Shown one piece after another: positions 52,001-58,185 of a stretch of DNA of 64,000 nucleotides. Both the position numbers and the translations under genes were made by a program. The notes under the pieces were generated by a model that saw nothing but the letters and a program-made list of their open reading frames with translations, did no database searches and was not told where the DNA came from. This stretch comes from Sporocytophaga myxococcoides DSM 11118 (lineage in GTDB: Bacteria > Bacteroidota > Bacteroidia > Cytophagales > Cytophagaceae). Positions within the stretch are counted from its first letter, which is position 1, and each line of letters opens with the position of its first letter. The stretch covers positions 186,001 to 250,000 of the forward strand of contig NZ_KE384560.1 in assembly GCF_000426725.1 (NCBI RefSeq), written 5' to 3'.

Positions 52001-54830
52001 ATTGGAAGTTATTGGCTATACAGCTACGGGGGTCGCACACAGTATTCTGCCAAACAGAATTTCTTATTTGCTGGATTTGCATGGGCCTAGTGAACCAGTA
52101 GATACCGCATGTTCCAGCTCCTTAGTTGCGATTCAACGTGCAGTGGATGCAATTGCAAATGGAAGTTGTGAAATGGCAATTGTGGGTGGAGTTAATGCGT
52201 TGATAAATCCTTCCTTATATGTTTCATTAGGCAGCACAGGTGTACTTTCTAATTCAGGCAGATGTAAGACCTTTGATAAAATGGCAGATGGTTATGTACG
52301 AGGAGAAGGTTCTGGAGCCATATTCCTGAAAAAATTGGATGATGCAATCCGAGATGGCAATCATGTCTATGGGATTATTAAAAGTATTGGAGTGAATCAT
52401 GGTGGCCATGCAGCTTCTCTTACTGCACCAAACCCAAATGCTCAGGCAGACCTGATTGCTAGTGTTTATGATAAAGCTCAGATTGATCCTAAAACCATCA
52501 GCTATGTAGAAGTACATGGAACAGGAACACTGTTAGGTGATTCTGTTGAAGTAAATGGTTTAAAGAAAGCGTTTACTGAATTGTATAAACGCAGCAATGA
52601 AGCCCTGCCTCAGGAAGCTTATTGCGGGATAGGTACTATAAAGACAAATATTGGCCACCTTGAGACTGCAGCAGGAATTGCAGGAGTCTTTAAAGTGCTT
52701 TTAGGTATGAAGTATAAGAAGATACCTGGAAATATTCATTTTAATGAAATGAATCCTCACATTAAATTAGAGGGAAGTCCATTTTATATCGTTCCAAAAA
52801 CTCAGGATTGGAAACACTTGAAGGATGAGTATGGAAATGATATTCCATTAAGAGCAGGTATCAGTTCATTCGGCTTTGGTGGTGTTAATGCACATATTGT
52901 CCTTGAAGAATATGTTCCTTCTGAAGGATTTGTTAAACATGAAAGTGTTATCGACCCTAATAGAAAATTCATAATTCCACTTTCAGCAAAGAATAAAAAG
53001 CAGCTAAAGCAAATTGCAAGTGATCTCTTAGATTTTATAGAGCGAAAGAAAGAAACAATAAATCTTAAAGATTTTGCATATACTCTACAAATAGGTAGGG
53101 AACCAATGGAAGAACGTTTAGGATTTGTTGTAGGTTCTGTAGATCAATTAGCTGAAAAACTTCAGGATTATATTGCAGATAAGCAACACATTGAGGAGAC
53201 TTATCAGGGACATGCTAAAGATAATAAATTTGTTTTAGCTTTATTTGATGAAGAGATGCCTGTACTGATTGATCATTGGCTTGCTAATAATAAGGTAGCT
53301 AAGCTTCTTGACATTTGGGTCAAGGGCCAGATCTTGGATTGGGAGAAGCTCTATGAGGATGAAAAACCTAAACGTATAAGCCTTCCTACATATCCATTTG
53401 CAAGAGAAAGGTACTGGATAAACGGAGCTAAAACTTCTCGTTCCAAAACCTTTGATCTAACTAATACTAATTCTAACACCACTTCGAATCAGATAGATAA
53501 AGAGATTTTTGAATCAGTTGATAGTAATGAATTTGTGGTGCCCCTGTCCAGTGAAGGGACTGGAAACAACAAACCACAAGGAGTAACGGAAATAGTAGAA
53601 TTATTTTTAAAGCAGGAAATCGGACAACAGCTTAAAGTGCCAGCTGAAAAAATTGCTACCGACCAAACCTTTATTGAATTAGGTTTGGGTTCTCTTGCTT
53701 TAATTTCTTTGATTGAGAAAACCAGTCACCTTCTACAGGAAAGTTTATCTCCAAGTGTATTTTTTGAATATAGTGATATTCCAAAGTTCTCTAAATTTTT
53801 AATAGGAGCTTATCCGGAAAAGATCATTAACATAGTTGTAGCAGGAGGCATAGAGCCAACATATACCGAAGAAAAAGAAACGGATACAATATCAACTTCA
53901 TTCAATGGGGAAGAAAATAATTTTTCAGATGTAGATTCAAATACAGCAGTTCTAAATGAAATAAAGATTACCAAGGAAAAGAAGATAGCTATCCCGGAAA
54001 TCCTTGTTCCTATACAGACTAAGGGAAATAATAAGCCAATCTTTGCTTCGCCCGGATCGGATGGAAATGTACTATCACTCTTACAACTGAGTAAAGCCCT
54101 CGGAGATAAACAACCCTTTTATGGTTTTCAAGCCGTGGGCCTTGATGGTAAAAAATCTCCTTCAAAAAGTATCGAGGAAATTGCCAGTCTAAATATTTCC
54201 GTCTTGCAAAGTGTACAACCCAAAGGCCCATATACTTTACTTGGTTATTCTAATGGTGGTGTTGTTGCATATGAAATGACAAAAATATTATTAGAGAAAG
54301 GTGAAAAAATTGAGTCTTTGATATTACTTGATACACCTTGTCCATTGCAGTTGTCTAGTGAATTAATTGATCCTTTTGAATGCCTTGTTAATGTATGTGC
54401 AAACCTGACAAGCTCTTTAGGAAGAACTTTAGATATTAATGTTGAAGAATTGCGTCAAGTTTCGGAAAGCACAAGAGGAGAATATGTCTATCATCTTTTA
54501 AAACGTAATGGAGTTGACTTGGTTAAAGAGCAATTCCTTACAACTTTTGATAATACTTTTATCATGTTTATGGCGAGTGAAAATTGTTGCCGAGCTTATA
54601 AACCCTCTAAATTATCTCAAGATATTGATGTATTGTTATTCAGGGCTACCGAAGGTTACATGGATAAAGGAATGCCAGATGATTATGGCTGGAATGTGTT
54701 GCTGCAAAAGCCGATTAACATATGCGAAGTAAAATCAAACCATTTTACTATAATAGATAAAGGAGCCGTTGAGGAAATTTCTAAAGAGATTAACAAAAGA
54801 AAAAATAAAAATAAGGAGAAGCTGTCATGA
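40062..54830 (+). CDS. Giant trans-AT polyketide synthase with a PLP-lyase module and terminal thioesterase
   Basis: A 4922-residue modular PKS. Domain order: ACP1 (Ser43); DUF domain (about 125-455); tryptophanase-like PLP domain (about 530-915, Lys752); KS1 (991-1418, C1156/H1293/H1333); KR1 (1640-2090, S2005/Y2018); ACP2 (Ser2180); KS2 (2292-2730, C2461/H2596/H2643); DH (about 2905-3200, His replaced by Tyr2942); KR2 (to about 3650, Y3588); ACP3 (Ser3751); KS3 (3847-4288, C4017/H4152/H4199); ACP4 (Ser4544); TE (about 4660-4915, S4730/D4757/H4894). There is no acyltransferase domain, so extender units come from a trans-acting AT encoded outside the window. The gene overlaps the flavoprotein gene by 4 bases. 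It likely finishes a product begun by the FAAL-bearing PKS downstream. Confidence 0.95.
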   Translation: MLDKEILLESTESYLKSLISEVANISIGNIVASTPFQELGIDSFRILQIIKKLEEEFGTLPKTLLFENFNISDLSQYFVNKHEQTLSEKFAKGKQAVSFVHSTKPSLKPAESISKPVVTYPTNISSRVSPILILEKDAYAHPELKTLVKDLFDRYKNEGSSSRGTRNIAPNIFIGSARRGYFNYSRSKNIILLYTYTGPKEYFPAIAEEMYRYCVSHNFELNIFSPDQLEAVGGVAFSSTPFGVLSRVVNIKEFTLQGSKMRRLRYQVSKFEDAGKCRTEEYQSGTNKETDTAIAAIIDQWCAPRTMVNPLIHIVKEEIVAGNLSSEHRLFTTYLDDVLQNVILISKLSSEENGYLMDLEFYPQTMPLGGLEFAIVKIIEVLAAEGCDMLSLGGTYGCKLEPSSNADPYLDKTLDYLREQKIFNDEGNLQFKNKFRPENRTVFICRPKENSNPDNVTDIIMMIADPTKMQTSDVENHTFNKSNLHVALPAEKEEMQKVSSTSVVTDIVSCEAGEKGVMIEGEERSIILSDYGYNPLNIPENKVEFDLKTDSWAQLEMPAIQNQNQYLYTQLQQSVDLNESIKGVFPFKYFAFTTSGRTAERAFFKSWSKKGIVPQNLLFPTTIFNQIDNGFKPLELPHPEVFILDSKDLFKGNLNWDAFQKHIEHDPKSIAFVIIETSDNAAGGAPVSMQHLWDLKSLLSKYSIPLVMDATRTVENAKFIIQHEKGFAGKNIWDVVREIHSTADALISSLTKDFCVSKGGLIATNDPVLYNNIQNLIQEEGIGLDVIEKKFIALSLNNLTKIENRILERIESVNLIWNALNKHGVPVMQPAGGHCVLIDVNQVAEFRGFKYPVASFVAWMFLNTGIRAGAHNAGMQKNTSINNLVRLAIPVGLKRRQSEEIISRLISLFERKENIPEIILEGSSTESIGDINAKFKLQSYHNASGKIVPKTSVPISDHEGQLFLKDHSLTSAPKGKETTFTTGKQVQYSQDIAIIGMSGRYPKSKNLDELWTNLVQGKDCIETIPDARFNQRMHSEFTKKYRSGFIDDVDRFDSMFFNISPREAEIMDPQERHFLEVAWEAIEDAGYYPETLTKGNESRNIGVFVGAVWNMYQMIGVEEKLAGNNVTPNSFFWSIANRVSYWMNFTGTSLTLDTACSSSLTAVYLACEAINNGSCSAAIVGGVNLDLHQSKWDIDWAGGVGALSKDGVCRTFGNGANGYVPGEGVGALLLKPLDKAIKDGDNIHGVIKSAAVNHGGKTSGYLVPNPHAQTKLIQAALEKGKIDARSIGYIEAHGTGTELGDPVEISGLTNAFKDYHVENESCSIGSIKTNIGHLEAAAGIVGVQKVLLMMKHSQLVPSLHSSQLNEFIDFKNSPFYVEQTVEAWKTKEVDGVSFPLRAGVSSFGAGGANAHVIVEKYEPLVQDKDESTSEPSILIFPLSARNEDQLREMAVRLRNYIQHNLTQVSLQLRLNDISYTLQIGRKSFDYRLAIIAGTIEELVGKLNLFVEGKKGEGIVLGQKQNAEGITKLLNRKEKDEFINLLSQSQDPQKLAQIWVDGLLNDWQGFQGSKTGRRISLPTYPFADKRHWIGKSKITALPVLSQSVNSQLALPQTPQTIIEEEFSKLYYSHDWERSSFDKEKISHNKLDSILIFDFDETLRNLYHDRLNKADSRHVILVQPGDSYQELENFTYRINPRNPQDYTQLFKSITQNNQSVGKICFAWPMASFYCEESLDKTSQYKENYINESLEKGVYSFLYLCQSLIEQKPKEKIQLLYVYLGAKDVPQPHNEAINGFTRSLQIENPKLYCKTLEIQQEKNDLNSVLDAVLAELHPETQETMTVRYVEDDRYVRKLKQLNIEEIESSQSTVLKENGVYIITGGAGGLGFIFAEFLAKRFKAKLVLTGRSKPSSEIESKIDELRKSGAEVLYVSADISKREDVKSLVEAAKSQFGEINGIIHAAGVLRDSFIRNKKHEEMEAVFAPKIFGTLFLDEETKNEKLDFFVMFSSLAAIGGNAGQCDYSFANHFMDTYAIRRKSLEIAGERSGRSLSYNWSLWADGGMKIDEQTEIFFKKNLGIKPLSKEVGIDAFVKGLSMNKSHVAALDGVQEKIELAWGLRKKESSVQPLGGVSEQSSSVSEGPRMNDEEISSLVLKELSQMVMGFLKLDAEDIGLDQILSDLGFDSIGMTAFANTINEKYQLEITPVLFFEYPSINEITRYLCSECRNEVLRVYQVSNTPIVAVNRSIQPALASTDSQMTETLSKSDSGRNLSKVDHSLESLSNSNTFSPTRRFVDMPIAIVGMSGVMPQSDDMEEFWQNLLEGQDMVTVIPRDRWNWEEYDGDPFKESHKTYSKWGGFMKEVDKFDPLFFGISPKEAEMMDPQQRIFLETVWKTIEHSGHKVSELSGTRTGLFVGASYRDYLDLFITSDIELDGYSATGNTLSILVNRISFLLNLRGPSISLDTACSSSLIAIHRAVEAIHTGSCDMAIAGGIQTMLTPAAHMSLASAGMLSRDGKCKTFDKRADGYVRGEGSGAIFLKPLAMAQADGDHIYAVIKSTVENHGGRVTTLTAPNPNAQAELLVEAYEKAHIDPMTVGYIECHGTGTSLGDPIEIQGLKKAFSELYRKYQKGPVEKPHCGLGTVKSNIGHLEIAAGIAGVLKVVLAIQHKQIPASLHLEEINPYINLKDSPFYIVNKAMPWEAIKCEGGVLLPRRAGVSSFGFGGVNGHIVLEEYIPSNHQSSNQNDTLQLIVLSAKNDDRLKAYVKTMLEYVEKQEVNLADFAYTLQVGRDAMSERLALVVSNFESLKDKFRNFLQGTKGVDGIFHDSTNGKKVGTGGIINENSIQTAVEKQDLIKLAELWVSGAEIDWNLLDRKGNSKRVGLPTYPFAREQYWLSIPQGKISEEDHGHHDSAKTAILHSLVHSNVSTLREQKFSTKFTGKEFYFEDYIANAQKILPWVACLEMAKVAGELSGETPVKFIRNIVWENSLTISKDDKDGREVTVSLIPKHNDVEFVLANIGNEEPIIHCKGKLSYSGNISDSQVLDIAEIQERCPEEILKGKELYSFLSSSGLKLGKSFQMVERVYANQSESLAIIELGEKQLSQANLNSIVLDGALQSAIAGFIKKSQKQIPIGVPLSASEVQFLHPLIDVAYGYATWSVDSSENVQSIPKMNLYLLNKDGKVLVRIKNLSTKPLEVRSGTLVEKMFLHNVWKELSIPFINAERSLGHILVFDQSDEIRDAMEQRFKNLIPNGSHINQVKIGSSYKELDNKAYEINPEDPNDYQRLFYSLAKKDVLPENIVYLWAEKDFVSEKGSLKNSLKKGVFSLLFLSQALMQVLKEQSRQQKTKLLYFYPCSQTDLQPHHEAISGFAKCLHVENPNYIYKTIEIGKQNLSKELHSVDVLDFILPELKDESSIEIRYQEGKRLVKKVEEFVLDPSKEKSLKDRGVYIITGGLGALGLIFAKYIAEQTKARLVLTGRSALRSEQKEKIMELESLGSEVVYFATDIAEYASVERLVKDVKSHYGEINGIIHCAGVLRDSLILNKTSEDMEAVYASKVYGTCHLDEATKDESLDFFALFSSITAVGGNAGQSDYGYANSFMDNFVNYRNQLVKTQKRLGKTITFNWPLWKDGAMQIDEQKEAFLEKAKGIKVMGIETGLDTFERALANDCSQVLVLEGNLQKIRKSVGVQGEDVNEDKGKVKSETTKEVIIEDVVVKDKELLTIVKRDLLQLVIKISGIKKEQFSYDVDMSQYGFDSISLMKFFREISQQYSIDLSPAVFYEYPTFNALSQFLSETYKHQLSEYYVEDLKKAVSHIKADPNSTISPTIKKEISKSQNRFARRSGFSKMYDSDSSIAIVGMSGVMPQSADLTEFWDNIVAERDLITEIPSDRWDWKAFQVNSPNGKNETSSKWGGFMKEVDKFDPAFFGISTTEAKYMDPQQRIFLETVWKTIEDAGHRPSELAGTKTGVFVGVGSMDYADVVKESELEVIGYTATGVAHSILPNRISYLLDLHGPSEPVDTACSSSLVAIQRAVDAIANGSCEMAIVGGVNALINPSLYVSLGSTGVLSNSGRCKTFDKMADGYVRGEGSGAIFLKKLDDAIRDGNHVYGIIKSIGVNHGGHAASLTAPNPNAQADLIASVYDKAQIDPKTISYVEVHGTGTLLGDSVEVNGLKKAFTELYKRSNEALPQEAYCGIGTIKTNIGHLETAAGIAGVFKVLLGMKYKKIPGNIHFNEMNPHIKLEGSPFYIVPKTQDWKHLKDEYGNDIPLRAGISSFGFGGVNAHIVLEEYVPSEGFVKHESVIDPNRKFIIPLSAKNKKQLKQIASDLLDFIERKKETINLKDFAYTLQIGREPMEERLGFVVGSVDQLAEKLQDYIADKQHIEETYQGHAKDNKFVLALFDEEMPVLIDHWLANNKVAKLLDIWVKGQILDWEKLYEDEKPKRISLPTYPFARERYWINGAKTSRSKTFDLTNTNSNTTSNQIDKEIFESVDSNEFVVPLSSEGTGNNKPQGVTEIVELFLKQEIGQQLKVPAEKIATDQTFIELGLGSLALISLIEKTSHLLQESLSPSVFFEYSDIPKFSKFLIGAYPEKIINIVVAGGIEPTYTEEKETDTISTSFNGEENNFSDVDSNTAVLNEIKITKEKKIAIPEILVPIQTKGNNKPIFASPGSDGNVLSLLQLSKALGDKQPFYGFQAVGLDGKKSPSKSIEEIASLNISVLQSVQPKGPYTLLGYSNGGVVAYEMTKILLEKGEKIESLILLDTPCPLQLSSELIDPFECLVNVCANLTSSLGRTLDINVEELRQVSESTRGEYVYHLLKRNGVDLVKEQFLTTFDNTFIMFMASENCCRAYKPSKLSQDIDVLLFRATEGYMDKGMPDDYGWNVLLQKPINICEVKSNHFTIIDKGAVEEISKEINKRKNKNKEKLS
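40431..41425 (+). other. DUF domain in PKS, distantly similar to an LPG-synthase/GNAT transferase
   Basis: Residues about 125-455 of the first PKS. Key segments are NIFIGSARRGYFNYSRSKNI, TPFGVLSRVVNIKEFTL, MRRLRYQVSKFEDAG, YLDDVLQNVILISKL and LMDLEFYPQTMPLGG, followed by LSLGGTYGCKLEP. The DxEFYP and GTYG segments suggest an acyl- or aminoacyl-transferase of the GNAT/DUF2156 superfamily; this is a weak recognition. It stands between ACP1 and the PLP domain and probably acts on the ACP1-bound substrate. Confidence 0.5.
41640..42810 (+). other. Tryptophanase/tyrosine phenol-lyase-like PLP domain in PKS
   Basis: Residues about 530-915 of the first PKS, fold-type-I PLP enzyme of the beta-eliminating lyase family. 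The phosphate-binding loop is TSGRTAERA (near 594), the cofactor pocket AGGAPVSMQHLWDLK then VMDATRTVENAKFI (D709, R712), the Schiff-base lysine in SLTKDFCVSKGG (K752, aligning with the Lys of the KKD motif in tryptophanase), and the carboxylate region LVRLAIPVGLKRR (R886). Catalytic residues are intact, so beta-elimination on an amino-acid-like substrate is likely. Confidence 0.85.
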
Positions 54831-56137
54831 ATAATGCAACTAAACAAAACTCATTTGATGTAATCATTATTGGGTCAGGGACCTGCGGTGCTACACTTGC
54901 AAAAGAATTAACCAAACAGGGAAAAAAGGTTTTAATTCTGGAACAAGGAGGAAACCAGGTCTTGAAAGAAACTTTTTCTGGTATTGCTCCGATTGCTAAT
55001 GAAGTTCCTGTGGCAAGTAATATGAAAGCGCTAAGAGCCATCACTACCGGAGGATCTACAGCACTTTATTTTGCTGTAAGCAAGATGCCTCCTTTAGATA
55101 CGTTTATGTCATTAGGAATTGATCTTTATGATGAGTTGGAAGAAGTTAAAAGGGAATTACCTCTTATAGACTTTCCTGATGAGTTATTAACTCCTCAATC
55201 AATAAGATTAAGACAAAGTATGGGAGAGTTGGGATATAATTGTAAGAAGAATCTTATAATGCTTGATAGGTCAAAATGTACTTCTGGATACTCCTATGAT
55301 GCAAAATGGAAAGCTAAAGTATTTGTGGAAGAAGCAGTAAGAGCTGGAGCAACATTAACAAATCAAGCTAAGGTTACCAAAATACTTGTGGAGAATAAAG
55401 AAGCAATTGGTGTTGAGTATAAGATTAAATCCAACGTATTCAAGGCATATGGTGCAAAAATTGTGCTAGCTGCAGGTTCAATAGCTTCCCCCAAAATTTT
55501 AAGAGATAGTGGTATTCAGGATGTTGTTAATCGAGGCTTTTATTGTAAGCCAGGCTTTTTAATGTTCGGAATTGTGCCTGGATTAAAAGGAAGAGAAAGC
55601 TTTGTAGGAAGTATGGGTGCTGAGTTTGAGGATGGTGCAGAGTTGGGAGATACAAATATGTCTAGTACCTTATTCAAGATGTTGATGTTGCAAAATTTCA
55701 AATTGTTGAATCTCAATGGTCATGCTAAAACGATCTGCATGGGTGTGATGTTACATGATAGTATGAGTGGTGAACTTAAAGAAAATGGGACCTTTAATAA
55801 GAGATTGACAGATGATGAAATTAAGAAGTTTAAAAAGGGTGAAGAGGCTGCAAAGAGAATATTAAAGAATGCTGGAGCAAAAAGCATTTTTAAAGGAGGG
55901 ATCAGTGCAAGTGCTCCTGGTGGGGTTATAAGAATCAATGAACATGTGGACTCTACGCTTCAAACAAAATTTAGAAACCTATATGTTTGCGATGCTTCCT
56001 TGCTTTCAGAGGATATGAAAGTAACTCCTACACTTACTCTTGTTTGTTTATCAAAGTATCTAGCTAAGCATTTATTCTCCTCAATTAAAGGTGAAAAGTC
56101 ACCAAGAGAAATAGTTGAAAAAGAATTCAATCAATAA
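54827..56137 (+). CDS. GMC-type FAD-dependent oxidoreductase
   Basis: A 436-residue flavoprotein. The FAD Rossmann motif is DVIIIGSGTCGATLAKEL (about residues 9-26) with an acidic residue in LILEQGGNQ (about 36). The C-terminal part ISASAPGGVIRINEH and YVCDASLLSEDMKVTPTLTLVCLSKYLAKHL matches GMC (glucose-methanol-choline) oxidoreductases, which oxidise alcohols or dehydrogenate small molecules. A strong Shine-Dalgarno (AAGGAG, 8 bases before ATG) and the 4-base overlap with the PKS gene couple them. It is probably a tailoring enzyme of the polyketide, substrate unknown. Confidence 0.82.
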   Translation: MNNATKQNSFDVIIIGSGTCGATLAKELTKQGKKVLILEQGGNQVLKETFSGIAPIANEVPVASNMKALRAITTGGSTALYFAVSKMPPLDTFMSLGIDLYDELEEVKRELPLIDFPDELLTPQSIRLRQSMGELGYNCKKNLIMLDRSKCTSGYSYDAKWKAKVFVEEAVRAGATLTNQAKVTKILVENKEAIGVEYKIKSNVFKAYGAKIVLAAGSIASPKILRDSGIQDVVNRGFYCKPGFLMFGIVPGLKGRESFVGSMGAEFEDGAELGDTNMSSTLFKMLMLQNFKLLNLNGHAKTICMGVMLHDSMSGELKENGTFNKRLTDDEIKKFKKGEEAAKRILKNAGAKSIFKGGISASAPGGVIRINEHVDSTLQTKFRNLYVCDASLLSEDMKVTPTLTLVCLSKYLAKHLFSSIKGEKSPREIVEKEFNQ

Positions 56138-56221
56138 GCGGTAGCTTACAAATGTTAGAGCATTCAGTGCTTTTGATAGTTAATCATTATTTCAAGAGTT
56201 AGGAAGATAAAAACTAGTACC

Positions 56222-56938
56222 ATGACAGAAAATAAACCGAAGAGATTTAAAAAGGTATTAAGGATCTCATCTATAGTAATATTAAGTATCACCTTCATTT
56301 CAATCATAGCACATTTTGTTTGGTTGAACACCGGCTCCAATCAATGGAAGCTGGTGAAGGAAGAGGATGGTATTAAAATTTGGAGTATGAAGACTCCCGG
56401 GAACTGCCTGTTAAAGTGTAGAGCAAATTTCCGTGTTCAATGTACAATGGCTGGTTTAGTTAAGATAATTGAAGATACTAAGTCATGGTCGGATATTGGT
56501 ATGGATAGTTCAAAAATAACAGTGCTGGACCCAATAACTGCTCCGGGCTATTACAGTGCTTTTGTAGGTTTCAAACAAGATATGCCATTCCCTTTTGCAG
56601 ATAGAGAGATTTTTACTTTTATGCAACGCTTTCAAAATTCACAAAGCAAAAAGGTAGAAGTAAATGTAATGGCAGCTCCGAATAAGATCCCTCCAAGTGA
56701 AGGCTATATACGTATTGAGCACATGCATAACAATTATTCGTTTACTCCATTAGCAAACGGGGAGATCGAAGTTGATTTCAAAAATGAATTTGATCTCGGA
56801 GGGTCCGTACCTTACGTTCTCAAAAATATTGGAGCAGCACCTATGCTTTATCAGATGATGGCAGACTTGAAAAGAATAATGAAAATGGAGAAGTATAAAA
56901 ATGCTAAGGTGGCGTATATAAAAGAATTTGATGAATAG
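56222..56938 (+). CDS. Membrane-anchored START-domain protein
   Basis: A 238-residue protein with one N-terminal membrane helix (about residues 13-32) followed by a START-like lipid-binding fold (about 40-230). Typical positions are WKLVKEEDGIKIWSMKTPG near the start and FPFADREIFTFMQRFQN, VAAPNKIPPSEGYIR-like MAAPNKIPPSEGYIRIEHMH and a C-terminal helix (LKNIGAAPMLYQMMADLKRIMKM). It may bind or move a hydrophobic metabolite or lipid. Its place inside the polyketide cluster suggests handling of the product or a lipid-linked intermediate; this is inference. Confidence 0.8.
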   Translation: MTENKPKRFKKVLRISSIVILSITFISIIAHFVWLNTGSNQWKLVKEEDGIKIWSMKTPGNCLLKCRANFRVQCTMAGLVKIIEDTKSWSDIGMDSSKITVLDPITAPGYYSAFVGFKQDMPFPFADREIFTFMQRFQNSQSKKVEVNVMAAPNKIPPSEGYIRIEHMHNNYSFTPLANGEIEVDFKNEFDLGGSVPYVLKNIGAAPMLYQMMADLKRIMKMEKYKNAKVAYIKEFDE

Positions 56939-57213
56939 ATAATTCTTAGTTCTTGTTATTTTTTTCACTAACTATTTTCAGCGTATCCGGTGGTTATTAA
57001 TAAAACCATTCAAGAACCTCTTTGAATCCTTCTGAAAACATCTTGATAAGCATATACAAGCTGCTATTCGGGGCAAAAACTTAAATGCATTTTGATAAAA
57101 AATTTCTCGAGCGAAACTTTCAATATGACTTGTTTCAATTGATCAGCATATATGAATATCAACTGTAATTCTTTACAAAAGTTTAAAATCTTTCAATAAA
57201 AAATATTTTTAAA

Positions 57214-58146
57214 ATGGAAACAATTAATAAGAATTTGTTTGAATTAACTCACTGTGGTGACAGCATGGTTGATGCTTTGTTTTCAGATCGTCCAGAAGAC
57301 GTTAAGGAATACAAAAAGGGTAGAATCACATTTCGTAAGTCTGAAGAAGGTATTTATGGGACACTGCAACCACAAATAATTCCTGAGACAGATGGAAGTC
57401 CTAATGGGCACCAACTTGAGATAATAACGTTTTCACTGTACAAAGAAATGTTTGATTTCCTTTCTCTTTATCCTGGATTCCAGTTTGTGAGAATCTGGAA
57501 TTATGTGCCATTGATTGTACAGAATATGGATCAATCGGCTCCTGATATTGAAGTCTACAGATGCTTTAATGCTGGTAGGTATAAAGCATTTCAAGAACGA
57601 TATGGTGAAGATATGGAGGATTGGCAAATCCCTGCTGCATCAGCTGTTGGAGCACTCGATAATTTTCTTTCTATTGAATTTTTCGCTTCTGATGCACCTA
57701 GTTTATTTTTTGAAAATAAACTTCAGATTCCTGCCTATCAGTATTCACTGAAGTATGGGAAACTTCCTCCTGTATTCTCCAGAGGAAGTGTATGTGAGTT
57801 GAAAAATGAAACATTGCTTTTCATCTCTGGAACTGCCAGCGTTGTTAATGAAGATACTGCCTTTGCTGATAATATTGTTGCTCAGATTAAGCAAACATTT
57901 AAAAACATTCACATGCTTATCAATGGCTCAAATCTTAAAGGCTATGGATTAGATTATGAATTCGGATTTGATGATCTGATTTTCTTAAGGGTTTACTATA
58001 AGTATGAAAAAGACAAAGCACTTATTGAATCTGAGGTTAACAAAGTAGCACCAGATACTTGCAGGATATCTTATGTAAATACTGATATATGCAGAAAAGA
58101 ACTAGTTCTGGAGATTGAAGGAATTTGTAGCAAAAAAACAAAGTAA
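57214..58146 (+). CDS. FkbO/Hyg5-family chorismatase
   Basis: A 310-residue chorismate-cleaving enzyme. Recognisable family segments are FQFVRIWNYVPLIVQNM (about residues 88-105), DIEVYRCFNAGRYKAFQER (about 109-127), PAASAVG (about 143-149), LQIPAYQYSLKYGKLPPVFSRG (about 174-195) and LLFISGTASVVNEDT (about 202-216), with a DICRKELVLEIEG end. The enzymes form either a dihydroxycyclohexadiene carboxylate (FkbO/RapK) or hydroxybenzoate (Hyg5/XanB2). The DICR cysteine may indicate a hydroxybenzoate-forming type, but I would not rely on it. It supplies the likely starter acid for the PKS gene 39 bases downstream. Confidence 0.9.
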   Translation: METINKNLFELTHCGDSMVDALFSDRPEDVKEYKKGRITFRKSEEGIYGTLQPQIIPETDGSPNGHQLEIITFSLYKEMFDFLSLYPGFQFVRIWNYVPLIVQNMDQSAPDIEVYRCFNAGRYKAFQERYGEDMEDWQIPAASAVGALDNFLSIEFFASDAPSLFFENKLQIPAYQYSLKYGKLPPVFSRGSVCELKNETLLFISGTASVVNEDTAFADNIVAQIKQTFKNIHMLINGSNLKGYGLDYEFGFDDLIFLRVYYKYEKDKALIESEVNKVAPDTCRISYVNTDICRKELVLEIEGICSKKTK

Positions 58147-58185
58147 AATACCCGGTAATATAAACATCAAAAAGAGGAGTTGTCC

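Noticed and set aside
54827-56137. The flavoprotein as a geranylgeranyl reductase-like enzyme
   Set aside because: The C-terminal DAS...TPTLT segment and glycine-rich loops match GMC oxidoreductases better.
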